Origin: Schistosoma haematobium
Lineage: Eukaryota > Platyhelminthes > Trematoda > Strigeidida > Schistosomatidae
Assembly (NCBI RefSeq): GCF_000699445.3
Contig: NC_067195.1
Location: 19,043,287 to 19,107,286, forward strand
Reading direction: 5' to 3'
Length of the DNA stretch: 64,000 nt
Position 1 is the stretch's first letter. Each line of letters starts with the position of its first letter. A model generated the notes under the pieces. It did no database searches. It was not told the DNA's origin and was given only the letters and a program-made list of their open reading frames with translations. This document shows, one piece after another, positions 28,201 to 33,642 of the stretch. A program made the translations under genes and the position numbers.

Positions 28201-31200
28201 AACTATCGTATTTATTTATGTTGGGAAGCCCTCAAATTATTTGCTTTTTGTCTCTCTTTATAAATTGTAGTTCTAACGAACAGCAAAATCTACGATAACT
28301 TTTTATTTCGCATAACCCTACTGATTTTTACACTTATCTGATTGGTTACTTCTGATTTGTTTGTTATTTTCGTGACTTGTCTTAAAGTCATATTTGTTAT
28401 CACATAAACAAAGCTGTTGTTTTACACTTTTGATTCCTTGAGATATTAAACTCTTCGGATCCTGTAAGCATGTTTATTTACACCGTATATTATGGATTAT
28501 CTTTTGATATTGGCAGGTAAAACCAAAAATGGGAATCAGAATTTGTGAATTACTGAAATGTATGTTTATTATATTTTTTAAAAATTAATACCATGAATTG
28601 ATCAATATCAGACCACCATTGCAAATTTGGATGCACTGGATAGCCATTTCATCCTAGTATGAGGTCCCTCAACAGTTCAGATCCATGACTTCGCACTCGG
28701 GGAGCAAACCCAAAACCCTCCGTCTAGCACACCTATATTCAACATCTAGACCACTGAGTTGGCATCCAGCGGTGTTTCGCTATATTCGAGTATACGTTGA
28801 TGTTCAACTTTCGACCACTAAGTTACATTTACTAGTCCAGCTTCATTTACGTCGGTTTGAGCAGTTGGGTAGTATCATTGTCCCTCACTCATAAAGTCTC
28901 TCAAAAGTGGTACACGAATCTGTACTTAATTATTTATTTACAGCATAGTTGATTCGTTCAACTTCAAACCATCTGCTACATTTTTGAATCCTCATGCTTC
29001 CACTTAGTTCGAACAGCCGTGTAAAAGTTTTGCTCCTCTACATAAACAGTTCCTTCAACGAAGTACATGGTCGTACGTATTCTTGGACTAAATAAATACA
29101 TTAGTATTGAAATTCTGTACTTTTTCTAACATGGTATTCAGTTTTACCAAAAATAAAAATCTTACTATTGCATTAACTGACAATATTTTTTTAAATAAAT
29201 CGAACTTAAGTCCCTTGGAATATGCAATTACAAGCTTTAAAATGGAGTGACACTTGTCTTTCTTTGGTTACTCAGTTATTGAACAATTTGTATATATATA
29301 TATATATAATTCAAGTTGTTTTACCATACACACTTTCAATGAAATAACGATCAATGAAGAAGGGCATAAGGTTAGTGTGAAAATCGACATATACTGATTA
29401 TTTTTAGTGATTATCGTCTCCATTTTGAACTCATTATTGCGATTGATTGAGAGAGATTCTCTTAATACAATATCGAATTTACATGAACTAGACGATAAAT
29501 ACACTAAAACACTTCAAAAACAATTGCGCCTGTGTGATACACTTGGGAAAAACCTTAATGTTTAAGGTGACATGTTTAAAAGGGGCAGTCCTCTGTTTTT
29601 TTTAGCAACAAATGGATGATCTTTGAGACGCAATAACATATACAGGCAAAGGACGAAAACAACCGGTCAGATAACCTCGAAGTTCAGTGGTGAATCAAGA
29701 ATAGGAGAAAAGCTACTGTGGATTTCTTAACATGTTCAAATTAGCATTCAACAGCGAAAATTAGATAATTTGATGTATTTCTAGTACTTTTCTTAAGATA
29801 TAATATTTTATGTGAAAAGTTTTACGAAATAAGGTAACAAAATGTATTTAAAGAAATTAGTCCCTTTTATAAATTTCGATAGAACAATGAGAAGACGGAG
29901 TTGATCTGAAAAATGTGATGTATTTGCGCTATACATATTCATAGCAAGATTCATGATTCACTTTACCACCGATTGATAGTGTAGTCGGGTAAAATGTTTT
30001 TTTATAGGTTCATTTTTTCTCACTGTCATTGACTTAGTCTTTAATGTGTATACAGTAAGAGAGACTGGTTATTCGAAGTTCTATTCGAAAATCATGATCA
30101 GTAAAGCCAACCAAGCTAATATTTATTAAACATTAACTTACGGATATACCTAATGTACTGTATGGTCAAGGAGTGAATTCAAAAGACTGGAATACCAAAT
30201 TAAGATTCAGTGGTTTAAATTCAATGTGCTCACCACGAGAGCTAAATCTTCTGCGTCCAGTCCTCATTGTGGTCGTGAATATACATTCTTGCAACGTCCT
30301 AAACAACAATTACGAAGTTGTTTTGGCACTCTACTGTTTTTCATTAGTTATTCCACCTTAAACACTACCATTGCCTTACTTTTTTGTGTAGTACTCCAAG
30401 ATATTTCTCAATAAATTTTCAATTAAAGGTACATTATTACAGTTTTGGCAATGAAAAAGTGAATCCGAATTTGTATGTTGATGGACATATTTGTCTGTCT
30501 TTACTGGGTACATGGAATGGTCAGGGCAGTGAGAATTGGAGTGCTGAAACGTCCAATTTATTACAACTAGCTATATCAATTCAGGGTGAGATTGATAAAT
30601 ATTTCTCATTATTAGATTAATTGTTTTATTACAGCTTTATACCATTAAAAAGAAGGATATATTTGTAAAATCTCAGCGAATGAATTTTAAGTAAATCCAA
30701 CGTTTCGCCTGGCAATATGGTCCAAGCTTTTTCAAGGAAAATATAATCAAAAAACAAAATTATCGAATATAAATAGGTACATGGTTCTTCGGTTTACTGT
30801 ATACTGAATAAGTCATCCAATCAACGTGAAGAATTTTTTATAAATAGGTATTTGTATTAATGTGTAAGAGACATGTTTATATGAAAATACCATGATTATT
30901 ATGTGAGTGCTTTAATAGTTTGCATTACAGACTGGCTTAAACTAGGACAATACTAAAAACCAGAAAAGATTGCTAGGCGGCTATGTTTTCTTAATTTTTG
31001 ACGGTCTAACATTGTGTACCCCGGATCACCAACTAATTTCTCGTCTAGTGTTTTTTTCTTTAACATCTAGAAAGGATGAGATTAAGTTTTGAGCAATTCG
31101 TATGACTACTACTACTTTCGTTGTTTTGAGTAGTTTAGAATTCATCAAGAAAGTTTTCTGAGTGATAATGGCATTTATCATCGAGTCAGCTGATTTAATA

Positions 31201-33642
31201 CTTTAAGTATCTTGAGAGTGTGAAATAGTCAAAACGCAAATATCCCACTACTTTCTGTCTATAATTTATATTGTATTAATCCGAATCCGTATATTATATT
31301 TAATTCAGTCCACTGTTCATGGTAATACACAAAATTTGATATATTGAGTTTCCTACCATCTTTTCTTTCCCTACAGGTTTGATTCTTAATTCAGAACCGT
31401 ATTTTAATGAAGCTGGTTATGAAGAGCGACGTACGGATCCAATCTATCAAGAACAAAGTCGTATTTATAATGAGGCTGTGATAGCATTAAATCTGCAATC
31501 AATGATAAGTATTGTACAAAATCCTTTCCCTATTTTCCGTAAAGAAATTATCAAACATTGTGTTGATAAATGTAAAAAGTAAGTAATTTGTATGTAAAAT
31601 CTAGATCAAATTTTAAGTAGTTTATTTCCTATTACGACAAAAGTGGTCTATACTTTAACGCTAATTCGTCCGCATTTCAGCCTCCTATCTCACAAGCACG
31701 TCAGAACACATGAACTGCAAGCAGATAAAACTTCTATTCCACTTATAACATAGATTAAATACCCAAAACCATCGTAACATAGATAGGAAAAAACGGCATT
31801 TTTATGGCTACGTATGCGAGAGAAATATTAGTAATGTTAGTCCCATAGTTAATTTGCAATAGCTTTAAGAGTTCAAACATATGAAAACAGTTTATATGTC
31901 AACTGAAAGCTTACAATATGGGGAATATAAAAATATCCTAATTCAAATATTTAATAGTTATGTAGTAACAGTGTAAATTACAATCCTCCACAAGATAGCA
32001 CCGTAAGTTTTACTTTCAAAAATTTACTTCGTTATAACAATCATGTCACTATAGAATCAAACCATCGAGGAATAATTATGCAATTGTCTATGCTACGTTC
32101 TTATTACTTAGATAAAGTTCACTAACCACCCTTTTTTCGAACTCTTAAGTGTGTTATCCTTTTTATTATTAGTAGTTATAAATTAGACGTGTCGTCTCTG
32201 TTAGTGGTTCATTGTTTTGTAAATATTCAATTAAAACTTATGATATAGTCATGTCTAAAATATTTATGTTTTTTGGTGGACAAAGCAAGTCAAATGTACC
32301 ATGTTCTTTTTCGTCGATAGACTAATCACATAATTGCCCAACTACAATCCGAATCTTAAGTAATAATTTGATTCATTGGTTATTGTACTTTTTTTCCTGA
32401 ATGTTTTCAAAATCTGTAGCTGAATAACTGTACAGTATTTTAGGACAGTCAACAGTGTAGTTGGAGCTAAACTTAAGACAAGGATGAAAACGGCAATAAG
32501 TTTCTAGTCACAAAGCTTATCGATGCTGTCTGCGAAAAAAAATTCCTAAATATACAAAGTGGTTGAGATACTGACATATAAACGTCTTATACGCCAGCTT
32601 CCAAACGGCTACCGAGTAAGAAGACTGACAGCGGTAAATAATATTTGTTGAGATTAACCTAATCAAATCAATAAGCACTTATATATATATATATATTCTT
32701 AAGAAACGAAACCATTTCGCGGCTAATGACATGCACTTGTTATTAGATTCTTGAACGACACAATGTGGCTTTTTCATTTGGTGACTTGTGGTTGGTCCAC
32801 TGTATCAACTAATACCATGATTTTCCAGTTGTATGGATTTAGCTTCAATTGACTCATGATTTCAACCAATGAAATTTCTAAAAAAAATCTCCACAAAACC
32901 CATTCTGATAATATCATTAATTGTTGGTCTGAACTATGTTAGTAGATACAGACTACCTGGTTTGGGGTGGTTATGCTCGATAACCCAGGTCATTGATTGC
33001 AGCTATTGAGTGGCATTGCGCAAAATAGATTGCAGTGTCCCAAATTTATTTACGTTTTGTTCTCTCCTTAATTTTGAGTTCCATTACTCCATCATGCATT
33101 TAATTCTGGCTTTTTGAACCATATTCTCAACATTTAGTCTGACTCATTAACATTGCTTCCTCATTATTTAAATACACTTGCTAATCACTGTATTTAATCT
33201 TGTTTTTCTAAAATGGTATGTCAAGTTGAACCAACGTTAACTATAACTGACTGATTGTATTGTACTTTTGACCTTGTTCTTTCGTGTTGTTGATCCACTG
33301 TCCCTGTGTTTAATATCAAGTTGTATACTTTATCTTCAAAAAGAGTGTTCATATTTTAAAACATTGAATTGCTTACTATGCCTATTTATTGACTTTTTTC
33401 ATAGATATCTATCTTTATTAGAAAATTGGGCCTCACTGGATTCTGTAGAATATGAACGTATCAAATCAATCGATCAGTCGTCAAGTTCATCTTCAACTGA
33501 AGAAAAGAAACTTCTTTTACCAGGATTTTCATTACCACCAGTGTCAAAAGGTTTCCAGTTATCGATTAGACGACATTCAATTGTATTATCAAATTTAATA
33601 AAATCCTACATAGATTTGAATTATACTACAAATACAGAATAG
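736..33642 (+). CDS. UBE2O: UBE2O-like E2/E3 hybrid ubiquitin-conjugating enzyme, 17 exons, 5'-incomplete
   Basis: UBE2O is a large cytosolic/nuclear enzyme that joins E2 and E3 activity on one chain and ubiquitinates substrates without a separate ligase. Exons: 736-885, 1795-2047, 2142-~2327, 3192-4143, 6135-6360, 7985-8228, 11923-12161, 14295-14685, 16424-16658, 17264-17387, 18531-18873, 20429-20588, 23129-23229, 27525-27695, 30429-30585, 31377-31578, 33405-33642. Apart from the third donor, each boundary has GT/AG sites and reading phases that agree. The joined frame is about 1456 codons, against about 1290 for human UBE2O, and the N-terminus is still missing. Similarity to UBE2O, judged from memory, is strong in the CR2 modules, the UBC domain (NPNLY...CLSLLGTW) and the C-terminal tail (PPVSKGFQLSIRR). 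The N-terminal exons are weaker matches. Introns reach 4.3 kb and are repeat-rich. The first acceptor (AG at 734-735) shows that at least one exon lies further upstream. Confidence 0.9.
886..1794 (+). other. UBE2O intron, nothing recognised
   Basis: AT-rich; no coding or repeat signature visible. Confidence 0.5.
1795..2047 (+). CDS. UBE2O: UBE2O exon, N-terminal region
   Basis: Acceptor CAAG at 1791-1794; donor GTAAG at 2048. The exon is open for 84 codons (SNFTRPEQLLYKWFTNDISG... ending MPSRTTPFW) and leaves phase 0. Only this acceptor fits the phase of the preceding exon. Family similarity is weak here, so the call rests on splicing consistency and position. Confidence 0.6.
2142..2327 (+). 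CDS. UBE2O: UBE2O exon, N-terminal region; 3' boundary uncertain
   Basis: Acceptor TTCAG at 2137-2141. The start reads CEYDVAEVLDALSIRHLITR, comparable to human 'VVVEEVQVVELKVTWITKSF'. The next exon begins in phase 0, which favours the donor GTAAGG at 2328. GTATAT at 2266 and GTAATT at 2290 are alternatives but leave the wrong phase. An additional exon in the following intron is not excluded. Confidence 0.55.
2480..2612 (-). mobile_element. Smα-type hammerhead retroposon remnant
   Basis: On the minus strand it carries the typical order: a GTTTGAAGCA tRNA-like part, GCAAGTACATC, a degenerate hammerhead, then GCGCGTCCTGGATTCCACC. The core reads TCGACGAG instead of CTGANGAG, and the GAAA box is GAAG, so self-cleavage is unlikely. 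It ends directly in the (AT)n tract. Confidence 0.7.
2613..2670. repeat. (AT)29 microsatellite
   Basis: Pure alternating AT, about 58 bp, abutting the Smα remnant. Dinucleotide runs of this length are likely to vary between individuals. They also create the spurious Tyr-Ile repeat frames on both strands. Confidence 0.95.
3192..4143 (+). CDS. UBE2O: UBE2O large exon: basic linker and first CR2 SH3-like module
   Basis: Acceptor CTATAG at 3186-3191; donor GTGAGA at 4144. The 317-codon exon starts AQVNLFASQRRRRRVTVDP, comparable to human 'TQENLGRVKRLG'. A long Asn/Asp/Thr/Ser-rich linker of low complexity follows. Then comes a basic cluster (KKTRLSKHSRRLRVLRRQ) that could act as a nuclear localisation signal, as known for human UBE2O. 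It ends with an SH3-like module: GDWVPVRIYATNSLYDIKW, IDGSVSKGVASDKI, then YLFPGFLVSLKS. The last is clearly homologous to human 'KPGDRVAVEVVTTMTSADVM' and the residues after it. The 3' part is the best-supported N-terminal half of the protein. Confidence 0.88.
4599..4850 (+). repeat. Interspersed repeat, partner of 12577-12829
   Basis: About 250 bp that reappears as the reverse complement at 12577-12829, also in a UBE2O intron. The core 240 bp (4611-4850) shows about one mismatch by eye (TCTGTCGATC against TCTGCCGATC). No coding content or known family is recognised. Confidence 0.85.
5124..5236. repeat. MITE-like sequence with ~28-bp imperfect inverted ends
   Basis: The left end (AACGGAATTCAATAAGGGGA, then TCTCTTG) is close to the reverse complement of the right end (AGAGATCCCTTAGTTGAATT, then CGGTT). 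The interior of about 55 bp has no coding content. No target-site duplication was established. Confidence 0.5.
5640..5760 (+). pseudogene. RTE/SR2-like reverse transcriptase C-terminal fragment
   Basis: Plus-strand translation gives VLLYVADIW*ITTTIIKE, then VYVFINSYL. This matches the RTE C-terminal pattern 'KTVLLYGAETWRTT...INSCLRKIL'. Stops and a frameshift show decay. The same fragment with the same stop after DIW occurs at 19425-19545 on the minus strand, so both descend from one subfamily. Confidence 0.7.
6135..6360 (+). CDS. UBE2O: UBE2O exon: second CR2 module
   Basis: Acceptor TTCAAG at 6129-6134; donor GTAAGT at 6361. It reads DKNCRSQPIPPNSV... then DLGVALAYNTNDRTCLVQWF, homologous to human 'PAVYGVVQSGDHIGRTCMVK' followed by WF. 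The phase joins the preceding exon as K-S-D and the next as L-P-M. Confidence 0.88.
6450..6610 (-). mobile_element. Smα-type retroposon, hammerhead core deleted
   Basis: The minus strand shows the tRNA-like head (ATCAGGACTCAGTAGCTTAG), then GCAAGTACATC, AAACGCGCGTCCTGGATTCC. The CTGATGAG/stem II part of the ribozyme is replaced by a few bases, so this copy cannot fold a hammerhead. Confidence 0.75.
6690..6960 (+). mobile_element. Smα-type retroposon with degenerate hammerhead
   Basis: Begins AAGTGAGTGGCTATC and has tRNA-like TTTGAAGCAAATGGT. The hammerhead near 6790-6850 has CTGTTTAG in place of CTGATGAG but keeps GTCCTGGATT. The Smα 3' part (GGATGCACATATGTCAACCA) follows, so the copy runs past one ribozyme unit, as expected from a tandem or circular source. 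Confidence 0.7.
7985..8228 (+). CDS. UBE2O: UBE2O exon: third CR2 module
   Basis: Acceptor TTAAAG at 7979-7984; donor GTAAGT at 8229. It reads PLGSPEEIGVYEISGSGEYQ, then NYGDIVLIKS, and later SGKLVIRWIDGTSSEVYRTD. This parallels human 'VSVYDIADHPDFRFRTTDIV' and 'SSKVEVVWADNSKTIILPQH'. Leaves in phase 0. Confidence 0.9.
9167..10480 (-). pseudogene. RTE reverse transcriptase with YADA active site
   Basis: An open frame of 437 codons; homology begins near residue 48 (SCNNYRGISLLP). Visible RT motifs are VVFLDIRAAFDSLD (motif A, Asp present), STGVRQGCPISPFLF (motif B) and LEYADAIVLL (motif C). YADA replaces YADD: codon 9806-9808 is GCT on the minus strand, one base from GAT. The RTE C-terminal part follows (VYLGSCISAGG... 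LRWLGHVLRMP). A second-Asp loss abolishes polymerase chemistry in this family, so the copy should be inactive even though the frame is open. Confidence 0.88.
10332..10622 (-). pseudogene. RTE endonuclease N-terminal fragment
   Basis: Starts at ATG and reads FKLVTFNVRTLMQVGQQIG, then LNIDVCCLSETRIQDSG. This is the start of an APE-type endonuclease (conserved N in FNVRTL, E in SETR). It continues to GDPVASSSG and ends at a stop after a frame change; the catalytic Asp/His part is absent. Normally the protein would run on into RT. Here the deletion joins it, out of frame, to the RT segment. Confidence 0.8.
10726..10815. repeat. (TAA)n microsatellite, ~90 bp
   Basis: A near-pure TAA/TTA trinucleotide run within the RTE 5' leader. 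It separates the leader block (10816-11275) from the endonuclease start and explains a long poly-Ile frame here. Confidence 0.95.
11923..12161 (+). CDS. UBE2O: UBE2O exon: acidic/Ser-rich tract
   Basis: Acceptor TTATTAG before 11923; donor GTAAAA at 12162. It reads DDDSTDYEDSFDSEFSDSDD, EKTEKWELYS, then a run of Ser/Cys. It corresponds to the human acidic segment 'ESDYDSVEGS...DSWETDNG'. Leaves phase 2, completing CGA (Arg) with the next exon. Confidence 0.88.
12577..12829 (-). repeat. Interspersed repeat, inverted partner of 4599-4850
   Basis: Reverse complement of 4599-4850 with about one mismatch in the 240-bp core. The similarity stops abruptly near TGTTGATC at 12577 and GAAGAATGA near 12829. 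Confidence 0.85.
13085..13175 (-). mobile_element. Smα hammerhead remnant
   Basis: The minus strand reads ACATGTAGTTGATGAGTTCT, AAATAAGACGAAACGCATGT. The core is nearly intact (TTGATGAG for CTGATGAG; GAAA present; stem II GTTCT/AAGAC), but the cleavage triplet is GTT rather than GTC. The flanking tRNA-like part is very decayed. Confidence 0.6.
13264..13338 (-). tRNA. tRNA-Thr(AGT)-like sequence, probable tRNA-derived repeat
   Basis: The minus strand shows TAGCTCAGTGGATAGAGC (D arm/A box), anticodon stem CTGGT/ACCAG with loop CTAGTAA (anticodon AGT, Thr), and T arm GGGAG-TTCGATC-CTCCC (B box). This is like animal tRNA-Thr. The 5' acceptor strand (GGGGCCA) pairs poorly with the 3' strand TGGAGGC, matching only at three or four positions. 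A working tRNA is therefore unlikely; a pseudogene or SINE head fits better. Its 5' end directly abuts, head-to-head, the RTE derivative at 13340. Confidence 0.7.
13340..13857 (+). mobile_element. Short non-autonomous RTE derivative (5' leader fused to 3' tail)
   Basis: 13340-13780 matches the leader of the RTE at 11275-10816 (TGCCCTGGTACGGCCGAGAG, later GGGCACCCGGGCAGTATCAC). It then passes directly into the RTE 3' terminus (TGTGGCACATATGTATTTGG, TTGTACCAATGTCTATG) and an AAATAAATAAA tail. The whole protein-coding body is missing. The result is a ~0.5-kb element with both ends of its autonomous relative. Confidence 0.82.
14295..14685 (+). CDS. UBE2O: UBE2O exon, central region
   Basis: Acceptor CATAG before 14295; donor GTTAGT at 14686. 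It is open for 130 codons: PVGIKLSLASQHVKSAHRLF, SDRVTFVLWLM..., ADEVEAISCVEML, ending DYRIRKM. It sits between the acidic tract and the helical part. Direct similarity to human UBE2O is low, so the call rests on frame, splice phase and position. Confidence 0.78.
14686..16423 (+). other. UBE2O intron with a decayed antisense RTE
   Basis: 15089-16330 is an RTE remnant on the minus strand. 14686-15088 contains nothing recognised. Confidence 0.6.
15089..16330 (-). mobile_element. Decayed RTE element, endonuclease region plus 3' end
   Basis: The minus strand gives QIRSSSVNHKRLF, then TMASSSDLAGFNIVLRARAE and IALIN*IPINSSL, an AP-endonuclease segment with many stops. It continues the sequence that is cut off in the 8751-11275 copy (VASSSG). 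RT is absent; the 3' trailer with a TAAATAAATA-type tail ends at about 15089. This is an old, internally deleted copy. Confidence 0.75.
16424..16658 (+). CDS. UBE2O: UBE2O exon, central region
   Basis: Acceptor TTCTAG before 16424; donor GTTAGT at 16659. It reads WHLCDFRSNLFEKHIGAILR, LFESFPLSTHEQ..., ending SGQQNPS. Leaves phase 1 and joins the next exon as S-N-N-C. Low direct family similarity; supported by phase and position. Confidence 0.75.
16920..17060 (-). mobile_element. Smα hammerhead retroposon remnant
   Basis: The minus strand carries TTTGAAACGAAAAGTACTGG, GCAAGTACATACAG, ATAATGAGTCCTAATTAGGA, TGAAACGCG. The core is altered (ATAATGAG for CTGATGAG) and the cleavage triplet is TTC. 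Stem II (GTCCT/AGGAT) is still visible. Confidence 0.6.
17095..17165 (+). mobile_element. Smα hammerhead remnant
   Basis: Plus strand: GTAGGTACATCTGGTTGACT, AATCCCAAATATGACGAAAT, GTGCGTC. It keeps GAAA and GTC, but the core CTGANGA has become TTGACTA. Only the ribozyme segment remains. Confidence 0.6.
17264..17387 (+). CDS. UBE2O: UBE2O exon, central region
   Basis: A long T-rich tract and CAG precede 17264; donor GTCAGT at 17388. It reads NCTPSAIEVLNRNETIHFLL, RSNRRGLKIEGLRS, NYTIAIR. Phases match both neighbours. Confidence 0.75.
17388..18530 (+). other. UBE2O intron, nothing recognised
   Basis: AT-rich sequence with no coding, RNA or known repeat signature visible. Confidence 0.5.
18531..18873 (+). 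CDS. UBE2O: UBE2O exon: helical (coiled-coil-like) region
   Basis: Acceptor ATTTAG before 18531; donor GTAAGT at 18874. It reads TEVIIKLAKFLHNLQKDILE, QLTDLNNGIMAWLHECAAQC, a heptad-like helical stretch. This occupies the place of the human helix 'ILKSLKNMTVEQLL / KKLQENLKKTLD'. It ends SSSDVTTLPSEA in phase 0. Confidence 0.8.
19185..19249. repeat. (AT)n microsatellite, ~65 bp
   Basis: Pure alternating AT. It creates a spurious Tyr-Ile extension of the preceding exon's open frame. Confidence 0.95.
19425..19545 (-). pseudogene. RTE/SR2-like RT C-terminal fragment
   Basis: The minus strand gives LLYVADIW*ITTTIIKKV, VFINSYL. It is the same fragment and same stop as at 5640-5760 on the plus strand. 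Confidence 0.65.
19895..20330. repeat. Remnants of hammerhead-bearing retroposons
   Basis: At 19905-19955 (-) the ribozyme 3' half is visible (AGAACGAAACAGCTGTCCAG). At 20190-20330 (+) a tRNA-like CTCAGTGGTCTCATGATTGA is followed by TTAGGAGTCC, GGACTAAACGAGG, AGTGCTTACTGGTTTT. That is the order of the family at 59640-60092, but with core losses. Confidence 0.5.
20429..20588 (+). CDS. UBE2O: UBE2O exon before the UBC domain
   Basis: Acceptor CTCAG before 20429; donor GTAAGC at 20589. It reads VAEDSKTANVEKFMLASLSS, NIENISIEPLSVNFS..., SVESLPVEQR. It is a linker just N-terminal to the UBC segment. Leaves phase 1, completing GGC (Gly) with the next exon. Confidence 0.8.
20589..23128 (+). other. 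UBE2O intron
   Basis: Apart from a decayed RTE leader at 21340-21690, no gene or known element is visible. 22690-22920 is a slightly GC-richer block that looks repeat-like but matches nothing else in the window. Confidence 0.5.
21340..21690 (+). mobile_element. Decayed RTE 5' leader copy
   Basis: Follows the leader at 13340-13690 with many substitutions: GTCTTCAAGTGGGAGGATGT beside TGTTTACTAAAGTGAGAG, then GTGGCGTGTGAACC, ACCTGCTACCATGAGA, GTCTTGTGGATTAGACCT. No coding part is attached. Confidence 0.6.
23129..23229 (+). CDS. UBE2O: UBE2O exon: start of the conserved UBC segment
   Basis: Acceptor AATAG before 23129; donor GTGAGT at 23230. It reads GQFILEPTAPSYHRFYKSSQ, KTLPKAFHKALRRD, homologous to human '[20 protein letters not shown]' and 'KFFSTVRKEM'. 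Joins the next exon in phase 0. Confidence 0.88.
23417..23515. repeat. Outer inverted repeat, left arm
   Basis: TGTTACACGGACTATCAATA, GTAAATTCACGAATAT, TCATGTAAATCCACA returns as the reverse complement at 26261-26357 with a handful of differences. It could be a terminal inverted repeat of a ~2.94-kb element or two independent insertions. Confidence 0.75.
24215..24593. repeat. Inner inverted repeat, left arm (379 bp)
   Basis: Pairs with 24865-25243, which has exactly the same length and only a few mismatches by eye; a TG/CA run lies at 24486-24500. Read on the minus strand, the arm carries CTGAAGACATTCAGACAAGT and GGACGAAACGTTGGAAT. That resembles the hammerhead motif reported in Penelope-like element terminal repeats (CTGANGA and GAAACGTTGG). 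Confidence 0.85.
24865..25243. repeat. Inner inverted repeat, right arm (379 bp)
   Basis: Mirror of 24215-24593 across a 271-bp spacer. The plus strand has ACACTGAAGACATTCAG and CGAAACGTTGG at about 25145-25195. A transcript through both arms would form a ~379-bp hairpin. Confidence 0.85.
26261..26357. repeat. Outer inverted repeat, right arm
   Basis: Reverse complement of 23417-23515, about 93% identical by eye. It is followed almost immediately by a hammerhead retroposon. Confidence 0.75.
26359..26600 (+). mobile_element. Hammerhead retroposon (second family), with inverted 5' flank
   Basis: Order: inverted ribozyme end (CCACCATGGAAAACCTGGAA), unique part, tRNA-like GGCTCAGCAGTCTATAGG, hammerhead 26482-26534, then CATGATCTCAGCTATTGAAA. 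The core is CTGAGAG rather than CTGAGGA, and the cleavage triplet is GTT. Stem III (CGGCCG) and GAAA persist. Probably non-cleaving. Confidence 0.75.
27195..27290 (-). mobile_element. Smα hammerhead remnant
   Basis: The minus strand reads ACAGCTAACGAATCCAATAT, AGGATTAAACATGAGTCCTG, GATTCCAC. It aligns along the whole ribozyme, but G5 of the core is A and the GAAA box is TAAA. Confidence 0.6.
27525..27695 (+). CDS. UBE2O: UBE2O exon: UBC fold, N-terminal half
   Basis: Acceptor CAACAG before 27525; donor GTAGAT at 27696. 57 codons: ISLLSTILPNDIIVKGFEDR, IDLYSIMIIGASGTPYEHCL, FFFDVGLPSSYPTTPPQ. This is the E2 β-sheet region ending in the YP..PP signature, homologous to human '[20 protein letters not shown]' and 'NIYPAVPPH'. 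Confidence 0.95.
27696..30428 (+). other. UBE2O intron
   Basis: A decayed hammerhead retroposon lies at 28600-28870 (-). A short AT run is at 29288-29307. No gene is recognised elsewhere. Confidence 0.5.
28600..28870 (-). mobile_element. Decayed hammerhead retroposon (second family)
   Basis: The minus strand reads CTGTTGAGGGACCTCATACT, AGGATGAAATGGCTATCCAG, TGCATCC, preceded by a tRNA-like part (ACTCAGTGGTCTAGATG). The layout is conserved; the core has substitutions. Confidence 0.6.
30429..30585 (+). CDS. UBE2O: UBE2O exon: E2 active site
   Basis: Acceptor TTAAAG before 30429; donor GTGAG at 30586. 52 codons: VHYYSFGNEKVNPNLYVDGH, ICLSLLGTWNGQGSENWSAE, TSNLLQLAISIQ. The catalytic Cys of HICLSLLGTW is codon 30492-30494, eight residues after the family's NPNLY (in place of the usual E2 HPN). 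Human UBE2O has 'NPNLYDNGKVCVSLLGTW'. All active-site landmarks are intact, so the enzyme is predicted active. Confidence 0.97.
30586..31376 (+). other. UBE2O intron
   Basis: Near 30690-30735, on the minus strand, CTTGAAAAAGCTTGGACC and GGCGAAACGTTGGATTTA resemble the Penelope-type terminal motif. Nothing else is recognised. Confidence 0.4.
31377..31578 (+). CDS. UBE2O: UBE2O exon: UBC C-terminal helices
   Basis: Acceptor CTACAG before 31377; donor GTAAGT at 31579. It reads GLILNSEPYFNEAGYEERRT, DPIYQEQSRIYNEAVIALNL, ending EIIKHCVDKCK. Homologous to human '[20 protein letters not shown]'. Leaves phase 2, completing AAA (Lys). Confidence 0.95.
31579..33404 (+). other. UBE2O last intron
   Basis: Holds a tail fragment of the second hammerhead retroposon family at about 32820-32925 (GACTCATGATTTCAACCA then CTCCACAAAACCCATTCTGA). 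A decayed block at 32930-33160 resembles 170-330 near the window start. Otherwise nothing. Confidence 0.45.
33405..33642 (+). CDS. UBE2O: UBE2O terminal exon
   Basis: Acceptor TTCATAG before 33405; stop TAG at 33640-33642. It reads YLSLLENWASLDSVEYERIK, a Ser run, then LLLPGFSLPPVSKGFQLSIR, RHSIVLSNLIKSYID. It matches the human tail '[20 protein letters not shown]'. The human linker between the UBC and tail is much longer, so this C-terminus is compact. No convincing AATAAA signal was seen close downstream. Confidence 0.93.
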